From NCBI GenBank assembly GCA_009760855.2, contig WPIO01000008.1, forward strand, positions 9,384,501 to 9,448,500: DNA of 64,000 nucleotides, given 5' to 3'. Under the pieces are notes generated by a model. The model had not been told where the DNA came from, searched no databases, and saw nothing but the letters and a program-made list of their open reading frames with translations. The DNA comes from Cristatella mucedo (lineage: Eukaryota > Bryozoa > Phylactolaemata > Cristatellidae). The translations under genes were made by a program, and so were the position numbers. Shown piece after piece: positions 56,901 through 64,000 of this stretch; position 1 is the first letter of the stretch; the number at the start of each line of letters is the position of its first letter.

Positions 56901-59900
56901 CAATTTTTATATATGAGATACCTATATGTTGCAGTTCAATATCAAGTTGTAATTAAACGGTACAACCTTATTCAGTCAGTTCATTGGTGATGCGGCCACG
57001 AACGTGTGGGTGGTTATTTAAATCCGATACTGTTAAATCTTGTGTTGAGATCCATAGAACGGAGCGTTGGGATTGGGAGCTTAATCAGCAGAGTGCTGTT
57101 CCAGAAAAAAACCAACGCCTTGCTGCTGGATTGGTTGCACTTGAGGCAAAATTCTTCTGATCTCAGTCCCACAGCTGACGGCCGTTTATCATTCTGTATT
57201 TTCGAACCTACCAACTCAGTAAGGCATTAGAGATTTGTTTCTACCACTGAGTGAGATCCATTATGGGCTTCGTTGCTCGTCGTCACAATGGAATGAACAT
57301 TAGTTAGGGACTTACATGCACTTACTTCAATAAATGTAGCAGACAGTTTATTAGTGATTATAATTTAAATCTCCTTAGAAAGGCTCAAAATAAACCCAGA
57401 AGGAGTTTTCAAGAAGCCACCATCCTTTTTAAATGTAGATATTCGGTAAAGCTGACAGAAGAATTTACAATTTGCAACAACAGCCCGAGGAATGTGGTCG
57501 GACTGAACATAGAAGAAAGAGTCTCAGCTCGTCTGATCTATTGTCAACGGAGTAGCTTCCAAATCACCGCACTTGCGTCTATGTCTAAGCTTCACTAGCT
57601 CCCAATTAAGCACAGAATCAATTTCAATCAAGGTCCCCTGTCTGGTTGCTGCAGGACACTTCCCGTGCTAGCACCAGCCTACCTTTTCAACCTCTCAGCT
57701 CCTCGAGCGCGCTCTCGCACGACGAGCTAGAGACTACAGACTAGACCAGTTTGAAGCCAAAACTGAAACTAATTTAAATACCACTTAAAACGGGCTTTTC
57801 ATTTAATCTGAAACATACATTATAGCATCCGGGCTCCAATCCTTGTAATTCAGGAACCGCAGACAATCTCGGGCCCTATCGTAATTTGACCAATTTAGCA
57901 CGCACATGTTTGAATAAAGAGTGCACTTAATGCACTCACCACGGAGCTGTAGCTTTGATATTGATTATGGATATATAATTTGAATTGAAAAATTGTGAAT
58001 GTCGAATATAAATATAGTTCTGTTTGCCCGCTTCTGAATGTATTGTACAGAGGGCCTCAAACCTCGACTATTTGTACAGCTAGTCTCTCGTTAACACGGT
58101 CTTAACCTCACTTTCACGCGTGATCCCCAAAATGCTTTCATCAGGCGACAGCCGTCTACGATGCAGTTGCATCTTTTCTGCGTACGTCCTGGTTAGCTGA
58201 TACCAGGCCCGTATGCAGGGGGCCTAGCAGGGAGGCGGCCCGAATGCAGTGCTGCGAATGTGAATGCGGGCATAGGCCCAACCCAGAAGCACAAAAATCC
58301 CTTCATATTGGGGGCAAAGTTTCTTCTGGCTTGGCAGCTATTGATCCCAATCACGATGAGACTGCGGAAAAAGTTACTTTCTGCTAACTGGCTGTAACTT
58401 TCATTTCCCTGAAGATCCACTAAAGTTAGCACCTGCAATAAGTGAGTTGCTGCCATGTGTTGCCTTTTCATTGATCCGTAAGAGTCTGACCTACGGTAGC
58501 CATTTTTCAGGCTGAAGCTGCGGTTACAAGTGTATCTATCTTGCTTTACAATTACTACAGTGCGACGCCGCATATCGTCCATATGTAGCACCCGCCGGCG
58601 TCCAGTACGTCCACGTGGCCTGCTGAAGTAAAAACCACCGAGTCCTTGCACCTCTGTATGCTTAGCAACAGGGGCCAGTGCACTGCCGCTTCACGCTAGA
58701 CGGGCCAGACAATTGCATTCGTCGTTCCTCGGCAGAATCTTCGTTTTGGTCTTCGTGGGTGTGAGCATAGCATGGCTGCCCATGATCGAGACCTCGCAAG
58801 GTGGCCAGCTATTCAACTACCTGCAGTCGGTCAGCTCCTACCTGGCTCCTCCTGTGCTGGCTGTCTACTTGCTCGGCATCCTGTGGACAAGAGCCAACGA
58901 GCAGGTAAATCATGTCCAAAAAGCGTGCTGTTAACTATCTTCGACATACCGTTGCCGTGCTAGTTGGCCCGGTGGTTAGGGTGCTCGCTCCGACCAAGGT
59001 CAAGGGGAGTGAATTTGATGGCCGAAGTCGTGGGCTCGAGCCCTGTGGCATATGTGAGGCGCCTGAATAGAGATTAGTTTCTCGTGGAGCGCTATGCAAA
59101 TGAGTAGACTGCTGTCATTATCATCCACACAGTGAACGTCCAGCAGCTGGGTGGCGAAAGGCTACAAAGCTAAAGCATATCCAAAGGGTAAAAACGGTAT
59201 TTTCATGCCGGTGACAATAAGGAATTGAACAGCACCCTACAAGAACTAAATCTCCGTCTAAGCACTCAACGTACATTGGAAAGAAAGCATGTCAACTGAA
59301 TAGGGATACCATGGATAGTTATGGCTAGCATAAGCATACGTAAGGCTATTCTTACGGTCACAGCTAATGCAGTGAGGAGTAGCCGGAGTTTTAGTTCCTT
59401 TTTAAATGTCGTCAGATCAGGGGTTGTCGCATTGTCAGTCGGTAGGGAGTACCAGGCTTTGTAAGAATAGAAGCCATAAATGCACTGACTCCATCGGATT
59501 TAAGAATGGTCAGATGCACATCAGCTCTGACGCAAGTCAGAGTAGCGAATATACGGTTTGGTGGGAAGGATAGGAAGTATTTTAAATAGGTGAGCAGAAG
59601 CGCAAAGGACGGAGGGAGCTATATGTGAATGGCAAGCTCTCGGATCGGAGCAAGAACATGTGCAGCCGATGGAATTCATCAAAGCCGTGGTTGTACGTGG
59701 CAAGTACACAGACAAGAGCAAAACTATAAATTGCGAAAAGAAGTAGACCGTGCACAGATCCCTAGGTTACCTCATACTTCAAAAGGCTTACTCATCGGAT
59801 GACCTTTGGTCGTTGACGTTGACGCTGCGAAATATCCCACTGAGACACGGCCCAAACCATTATTATTTGGTGCCAACGATGCCAGGGTGAGACTATAGGT

Positions 59901-62900
59901 GCTCAAGCACGCCTCGGTGATCGATGGTCTCCAATCTTGGTGGTAAACCTCTCTGGCTTACATGTCGCCTCGCTCGCCTCAGCCTTGACTTATCCGATCT
60001 CCTCGCTCCTACGGTCTGCTCTCGAACCACCCGCTCCGCAGCTCCAGTTGTATCACCGTTCCTCGACGAACCAAATTGAAATCGTTTGGTGATCGTGCCT
60101 TCCAGCCTTCAATGATCCGAATGTTTGGAGCTTGCTTCCTGCTTATGAAGCCATCACCATTGAGCTTGCATCTTGTAAGTCATCCAACGACTCATCTGTT
60201 CGGCTACAGTTTTCCTGCACCCAGTGAATTAACACTTTTTTTCGTGTATGTTTTTCGTGCTTATCTGCGCAATGATTCAGTGCATGTTACTACCCAGGGG
60301 TGCTACTAAGCGGTGACCTTGAGTATCTTTATTTTGTGATTCTGCATGCTGGTATAAGCATGTTACGTTCGTGCTTTCGAATGCTTGTATGAGCAGAACG
60401 CCGCATTTTTCAATAAGCCTTTGTCAATACTTTCCTTGCAGCGAATTCTGCAGTAACTAGAAAGAGATTTCTGACCGTTTAATGCACTGTGAAACCGACC
60501 TATTATTATTATTATTATTAATCGTATCTAGTGTTGCTATGAGATTCAACTTAACAGAATCTGAATTAGCTTTCCGTAGATTGTTCTACACTCACGTAAG
60601 TGCGATCTTCTTGGAGGGAGTGACTCTAAATGCTGACTGGAGCACACTTATTAGTTTTGATATATTAATTTATGAGTTTAGCTGGTCTGCTTATACTATT
60701 CGTGCAAGAGGTTTTATAGATAGTTGATAAAGGTATCGAGGACAAGATAAATGATTTCTGTGGGAACGAGCCCCCGCCCCCTTAAGCCGACCAGAACGAG
60801 TGCTTTGTGCCTTTTCGCCGCGCCTATATGTTCCTTGTTCCTTCAGAATTCATGTGATTAGCTGCCGTTTACAAAGTCAAGGTCTGACCACCTCTTTAGT
60901 TATTTTCTGACTTTGCCCATGCCAAGCAGCCTGTGGAACCCTAAGGCGTGCTTTCTTGCTTAATCAACAAAATTTAAATAAAACTCGGATGAAACCAGCC
61001 CTAAAGTAGTATGTACTTGCAGGTTGGGTATATATCGCACATCGGCATTTCCGGTCCATATTCCCTACAACCCCATTAGCAGAAACCGTAGGTTATTGCA
61101 ATCTCTGCATCCAAGCCGATACGGTCAGTTCTTAAGTGCTTTAACGATAGCGTGTCTCTCACGTTTGAAATCCTAGCAATGAAATTATTATAGTAACAAA
61201 GTGTTTGTATATCACCCTAGGGTAACTAAATATTTTTCTAGGCCCTTAATGATTACCGGAAAGAAAGTCACGTCAACTGATTAAGGCTAAAAGTGCAAAG
61301 CTTCAGCACGCAAGAGCACACAAAAGACACCTTATACGAAAGGAGCAAATACTTCAAGGAAAACCTAGGTTTTTAAATTCTTTTAAATGCCCACGAGCCA
61401 AGGGGAGGTGGCATCACTTCCATCGTAAGGGGGTCCAGGCTTTGGGAGCGCAGGAACTGAAACCAACAACTCCAAAAAATTTGAGGTCGCTTAAAGGCGC
61501 AACTAAACGACATGAGTCCAAGTAGTTGCTATATTTCCGACAGGTAAGCCAGAGCGAGAGAATGAAAAGACCTAGAAGCGAGTGAAAGAACCTTAAGGTC
61601 GATGCATTTCTCTTTAAGTGCTCAGCAAAATAATCAATCGTTCTTTTTAGGGTGCTTTCTGGGGACTTCTGTCCGGTCTTGCGATCGGCATCGCTAGAAT
61701 GGTTGCAGACTGGGTGTTGCCAGCGGCTGCCTGTGGGCAGGACGATACCCGACCGTTCATTCTCAAAGACGTTCATTTCCTTCACTTCGCCATCCTTGTA
61801 TTCGCTTTGTCGCTCGCAGTAACAGCCGCAGTGAGTGTCGTTACTCCCCCGCCGAAGCCGAGCCAGGTAAGCGAAACCATGGACCGGCAGCCTTGTAGCA
61901 ATCGCCGATCGGCCATGCGCCATCTCATATCGAGACTGTCCCTTCCTAGCTTCACCAAACTACTTGGTGGACATTGACTGGAGAAGTCAACGCTCATTCA
62001 CACACAAATCTGAGGCCTGAAGACGTGGACGATGCGACAGCGTCCTCTCGTGCCGAAACGGCTGCAAGCCCGAATATGGAGGCTAGTGGTGGCCTAGCGA
62101 AAACTGAGGTACAGTTCCGAAGTTAAGAAAAAGGGGGAGTGTAGGGAATCCCTATTCAAGCTTCCGTTGGTAGACGGAAGCCTGTGTGCAATGCACGTTT
62201 ACTTGGCAGGTCGCCTAAGGCCCGTTCTTCTCGCCAAAAAGCTTCGAGCTTAGGCTACTGGGCTAATCTGGCCTGAACAAAACCTGATCAGGCGCAGGTT
62301 CGCTAATCTCACCTTTGTTTCTGGTCTGCATGTCTTGCCGGTCCGAAGAAAAATGTCATAAGTAGTCCTTAATTTTTTGCTAGAATATGGGGTATTTATT
62401 TTCTGCATAAATATTGCCGTGATTGTGCTGCAAATTTTTCCAGGAGATATGAGATCAGTCTAAAGTGACTTTCCTAATACATTCATTTCCTAAACGCTCT
62501 CGTTCTTTGGCCCATGAAAACGGGCCTTGTACTACGTGAGACTATTCATAATATTTCAGGCTAATCACCTAAGGTGCTGTCATTCAATTTACAGACTTTT
62601 CTGGTACCCCAGCTGACATTATTAACCAAGTTTACTTTGAATGGAAATTTTGAACCTCGTTCAAATATAGACCACGGTCGGGTTCGGCGCTGAAGCAGGT
62701 CCTTAACTAGTTCAAAATTATTCGGAGGCCAGCATGCACCGGTCACTGTAGACCGGATAAACAAAAATGGCAACCAGAGGCAATGCATCATTGCAGCCGC
62801 TGTGGAACGTCGCTTGCAAAATAAACGGCGGAGCGAACGTATGTTTCCACTAGCATTATGTTTGCAGGCAAAGGCCGATGCCGGTACTGCCGGGATAGCA

Positions 62901-63146
62901 GCTACGACGGCTGAAGCAACCGAGATAAACGTTCGCAGAACGACCTGCAAGGACATCTTACTCAGCTGGCTGTGTGGCAGCGACAGCAGCAGAACCAGCG
63001 AAAGCGAGCAACAGCTTGGAGTAAACGAAGGCCAGCCACCGACAGTGATGGTGGGCAAGGAGAGTGCTGTGCTGGCTCTTATAGTGAGAGCCAATCTTAT
63101 TACTCTCATATGCGTGGGCGTTTTTATCTTAAGTTTTTTCGCCTAG
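41149..63146 (+). CDS. SGLT-type sodium/solute symporter (SLC5 family)
   Basis: Plasma-membrane Na+-driven symporter, probably for sugars or polyols. Fourteen exons in frame give 681 aa (SGLT1 is 664): 41149-41232, 43128-43199, 44833-44937, 45135-45299, 47200-47305, 48905-48985, 50285-50499, 51850-51985, 53427-53534, 55480-55630, 58736-58904, 61651-61866, 61950-62108, 62868-63146. Motifs: [12 protein letters not shown] (exon 2), [13 protein letters not shown] (3), [14 protein letters not shown] (4), [14 protein letters not shown] (6), WYFCTDQ (7), [17 protein letters not shown] with Na2-site serines S374/S377 (10), [11 protein letters not shown] (11), TTWWTL (13). The last exon ends in a hydrophobic helix, the expected final membrane segment. 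Conserved sugar-site equivalents are N61, E85, K286 and Q438; SGLT1 H83 is replaced by S66 and W291 by F272. Intron 3 is GC-AG, all others GT-AG. Specificity within SLC5 cannot be set. Confidence 0.95.
41505..41605 (+). repeat. SINE family 2, 3' portion
   Basis: GAAGGCCGTTAAGGCTCTTCC, GCCGCTATTTAAATTAGGC, TTTTAAATCAGCGAATATTT. SLC5 intron 1. Confidence 0.6.
41855..43000 (-). mobile_element. Decayed L2-like LINE with nested tail insertion
   Basis: Minus-strand remnants of the same LINE as at 36.3-38.9 kb: reversed GTCAGCACGCGTAAGC, GAACCCTTGAAATTGATACG, TGATTGGGAGCCAGTGCAGG, and beyond 42900 GGGAAATGAAAGCCTAGATT. A plus-strand tail of about 130 bp (42758-42893, ending GGGCGCTTTATCAAATGC and (ATT)n) sits inside it. 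SLC5 intron 1. Confidence 0.75.
43200..44832. other. SLC5 intron 2
   Basis: No recognised repeat from 43200 to 43930. A GC-rich block at 43930-44490 and ATGGCGGAAAGC at 44691 look like island DNA; an alternative internal promoter is possible but unproven. Open frames here lack motifs. Confidence 0.4.
44938..45134 (+). other. GC-AG intron of the SLC5 gene
   Basis: 197-bp intron. Exon 3 ends GAGCTTATG and the intron starts GCAAGT, the classic GC-donor form; the acceptor is CGTTGCAG. Only this junction joins VVSYELM to GLFCIQLLG in frame, the continuous SLC5 sequence. Confidence 0.85.
45478..45643. repeat. (GA)n microsatellite
   Basis: (GA)n with GGGA interruptions. SLC5 intron 4. Confidence 0.95.
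45958..46135. repeat. CA/TA-rich simple repeat
   Basis: (CA)n with AACACACA interruptions at 46009-46075, then (TA)n at 46082-46102. SLC5 intron 4. Confidence 0.85.
46478..46562 (+). repeat. LINE/SINE 3' tail
   Basis: GTAAAGTACTTAGAAAGAGG, TTCAGTTTTATGAGGGTGCT, ATACAAATGTATTATTATT. Confidence 0.7.
46563..46745 (-). repeat. SINE family 2
   Basis: Reversed copy: GAAGAGCCTTACCACTATC, AAGATTGCCCCAGCAGGACT, CGAACCCACGACTTGG, then TTACCCCTGCGCTATGACC, which reads as a reversed tRNA-like A-box region. Confidence 0.75.
46940..47460. other. GC-rich block around SLC5 exon 5
   Basis: CpG-rich DNA surrounding exon 5 (47200-47305), similar to blocks around exons 3-4 and 7. Nothing else is supported here. 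Confidence 0.4.
48128..48665 (-). mobile_element. L2-like LINE 3' fragment
   Basis: (ATA)n tail, then GGTTAGGGGTAACATGCACA, GGGTCAGCATGCAAG, GTTCCAGGAATTGGAAGC and GATTAGTAGCCAGTGCAGG, parallel to 36400-36880. It ends about 240 bp before SLC5 exon 6. Confidence 0.8.
49258..49447 (+). repeat. SINE family 2 (most complete copy)
   Basis: A tRNA-like head (AATGGCTCACTGGGTAAGG, then B-box GGGTTCGAATCC) is followed by TGTGGTGGGCGATCCTTTAT, CGTAAAGGCCTTTCTGTCGC, AAAAAGAGGCTGTTAAATC and TATTTATTTATT. RNA polymerase III promoter boxes are well preserved. SLC5 intron 6. Confidence 0.8.
49450..50280. other. GC-rich intronic block with inverted CTCGGC words
   Basis: CpG-rich intron sequence before SLC5 exon 7. 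It includes GCGAGCCCTCTGCC and its near-inverted copy GAGGGCTCGC around 49789-49812. No additional exon is supported. Confidence 0.4.
50516..50695. repeat. CT microsatellite
   Basis: (TCTG)n grading into (CT)n, directly after SLC5 exon 7. Confidence 0.95.
51628..51817 (+). mobile_element. hAT-type MITE, second copy
   Basis: Starts CAGCGGTTCTCAACCTGTGG and ends GGTTGGGAGCCGCTT. Interior words CGAACGACCCTTTCACACGG, GGGTCGCCTAAGACCG, CATGAGGAACTGTATTACAC and GTCGCGGCATTAGGAAGG align along the whole length with the reverse of the 39.7-kb copy. No clear 8-bp duplication remains. It lies in SLC5 intron 7, about 30 bp before exon 8. Confidence 0.85.
52640..52885 (-). repeat. LINE tail fragment and short tandem array
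   Basis: Reversed tail words (AACCCTAAATCTATAATTAGGC, ACTTTAGATGTGCTATAAAG, GAAGCATATCAA) are followed at about 52815-52885 by three or four copies of CTGTCACAATACCCTA. SLC5 intron 8. Confidence 0.6.
53838..53938. repeat. CT/TA microsatellite
   Basis: (CT)n then (TA)n. SLC5 intron 9. Confidence 0.95.
54060..54335 (+). mobile_element. Possible LINE 3' coding remnant
   Basis: Phrases resembling the RSFGDRSC...W region and [10 protein letters not shown] of L2-like ORF ends are visible in broken frames. Weak evidence. SLC5 intron 9. Confidence 0.35.
54336..55479. other. Remainder of SLC5 intron 9
   Basis: No recognised repeat or additional exon. Confidence 0.4.
55631..58735. other. SLC5 intron 10
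   Basis: A 3.1-kb intron. 55770-56160 is GC-richer and starts TGTTACGGCCAGCC, reminiscent of an LTR start, but no matching end or duplication was seen. 57590-57720 reads weakly like a LINE C-terminal remnant ([12 protein letters not shown]). (GT)n at 56797-56820. The 152-codon minus-strand frame at 58193-58651 has no recognised domain. Confidence 0.4.
58960..59110 (+). repeat. SINE family 1 (near complete)
   Basis: TAGTTGGCCCGGTGGTTAGG, GTGCTCGCTCCGACCAAGG, GTCGTGGGCTCGAGCCC, TGTGGCATATGTGAGGCGCC, TGAATAGAGATTAGTTTCTC and GCGCTATGCAAATGAG. It gives the clearest view of the family. SLC5 intron 11. Confidence 0.85.
59205..59940 (-). mobile_element. L2-like LINE fragment
   Basis: Reversed tail (GCACCCTACAAGAACTAAAT), then TTTTAGTTCCTTTTTAAATG, GTACCAGGCTTTGTAAG, and further GAAAAGAAGTAGACCGTGC and TACCTCATACTTCAAAAGG, corresponding to the LINE at 36.5-37.6 kb. 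SLC5 intron 11. Confidence 0.7.
59960..60530 (+). mobile_element. L2-like LINE 3' fragment, plus strand
   Basis: TTATCCGATCTCCTCGCTCC, AATTGAAATCGTTTGGTGATCG and an (ATT)n end at about 60502-60521 after CAGTAACTAGAAAGAGATTT. With the preceding minus-strand fragment it forms a tail-opposed pair. SLC5 intron 11. Confidence 0.6.
60531..61190. other. Unannotated part of SLC5 intron 11
   Basis: No recognised repeat or exon. Confidence 0.3.
61190..61630 (-). mobile_element. L2-like LINE fragment next to SLC5 exon 12
   Basis: Reversed tail (ATCACCCTAGGGTAACTAAAT, TTTCTAGGCCC), then GGGTCCAGGCTTTGGGAGC, AGGTAAGCCAGAGCGAGAG and AAAGAACCTTAAGGTCGATG, parallel to 36650-36850. It ends about 20 bp before the exon-12 acceptor. 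Confidence 0.75.
62109..62867. other. SLC5 intron 13
   Basis: No recognised repeat or additional exon. Confidence 0.4.
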
Positions 63147-64000
63147 CCGTGAAACAAAAAATCCCTCACTAGTTTCTCCATACGTGCAGAATTCGGAATA
63201 ATGAATGCTTGAACCCGAAGGGAATGTGAATCAGCCTATATTTTTTTTGGCGTCAGGCCGTTGGCTGACCCGTCGTATTTTTGCATTTAAAACTAAAGGG
63301 AGCCAGGCGATCCTACGATCAGTTTACACAGGTACGACTGCGGCTACTAAATGACTGCTCAAGGGCTGAAATATGTAATTAGGGTCTATCAGTCCATTTA
63401 GTGCTAGGAGCTGTAACACTTATCTCGTCAATCTTCTCGAAGCATGAATTCGCTCACGGTATGCAGCAGCTACATCAATTAGGTCATATAAAAAGCCTAT
63501 CAGTCGGTTGTAAAGGGCTGGCAGTGGCCGTCGTGGCCACTAAGTAGCCTCTGATTTTAAGTCGTGGTTTCCTGCCTGCACCGGCCAATATCGCAGTGCT
63601 ATAGGGCGAACAAGGAAACACTGAACATTAGTGAGTTTTCGATTTGTGCGATACGGGGGACGGTTCGCTCTACCTGTTTAGAAATGGATTTGCTATATTT
63701 CATGGTCATCCTGGAAGCTGAGGTGGCAGCACCAGGGCAATGGAAGGCCCCATTCCATCACGATATGGCCTCATTCTAGGCTACATTATTAGGGTAAGCC
63801 ACACAAGATTCTCATAAGTGAAATAACCGAGATCAATGAACAGCTCAACACATTAATGATACTCAGATTGGCTGCGGGAACCACGAGAATCGCTGTACCG
63901 GCATTTGAAGAAATTATGCACTTCGGTGATTAGCAGCCAGTCGCTGACACTGCAGCAACAGCCTTAATCTAGAAAGGGTACACTATAATACTATCCGTAG
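63147..64000. other. 3' flank of the SLC5 gene
   Basis: Probable 3' UTR followed by intergenic DNA. No AATAAA was found close to the stop codon. No other gene recognised to the end of the window. Confidence 0.4.

Noticed and set aside
58193-58651. 152-codon minus-strand frame
   Set aside because: Lies in SLC5 intron 10, with no recognised domain or splice context.
61867-61977. Read-through of SLC5 exon 12 past its donor
   Set aside because: Splicing to 61950 gives the TTWWTL motif typical of SLC5 proteins in frame; the read-through hits a stop.

Overview
This window is a gene-poor, repeat-rich stretch of an animal nuclear genome. Every recognisable gene is split by introns, CpG-rich islands surround the promoters and first exons, and L2-like LINEs, tRNA-derived SINEs, a hAT-type MITE and long microsatellites fill the rest. 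Protein content is clearly metazoan: UAP56/DDX39B, bublin/BBLN, an SGLT-type SLC5 transporter and FAM78-like proteins. The species cannot be fixed from the sequence; an invertebrate bilaterian is the most economical reading. No tRNA, rRNA, CRISPR or prokaryotic features are present.

Layout. 0-2 kb: microsatellite, a SINE, and the first coding exon of an unrecognised minus-strand gene that leaves the window or has unseen exons. 2-9 kb: several CpG-rich islands, two with large perfect palindromes, without convincing exons. 10.4-16.4 kb (plus strand) and 24.6-20.7 kb (minus strand): two convergent paralogous genes resembling FAM78. They share a 96-nt exon, the same intron phases and a conserved domain, so they look like an inverted duplication. 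25-28 kb: LINE/SINE nest. 28.4-32.1 kb (minus): complete DDX39B (UAP56) helicase, eight coding exons, 434 aa predicted. 32.7-33.7 kb (plus): two-exon BBLN gene, head-to-head with DDX39B over a 547-bp promoter carrying CCAAT, E-box and ETS-like sites. 34-41 kb: decayed LINEs (one with a nearly readable reverse transcriptase), SINEs and a hAT MITE with 8-bp target duplications. 41.1-63.1 kb (plus): a complete SLC5 sodium/solute symporter, 14 coding exons, 681 aa predicted, its introns loaded with the same repeats.

The genes do not form a pathway. DDX39B acts in nuclear mRNA splicing and export, BBLN is a small coiled-coil cytoskeletal protein, the SLC5 protein is a plasma-membrane Na+-coupled transporter, and the FAM78-like pair has no known biochemical role. 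The most notable points are the hAT MITE that resembles mammalian URR1/OposCharlie families (a horizontally transferred group), the inverted FAM78-like pair, two non-canonical GC-AG introns in otherwise well-conserved genes, and a SINE family whose 3' tail matches the tail of the resident LINE.
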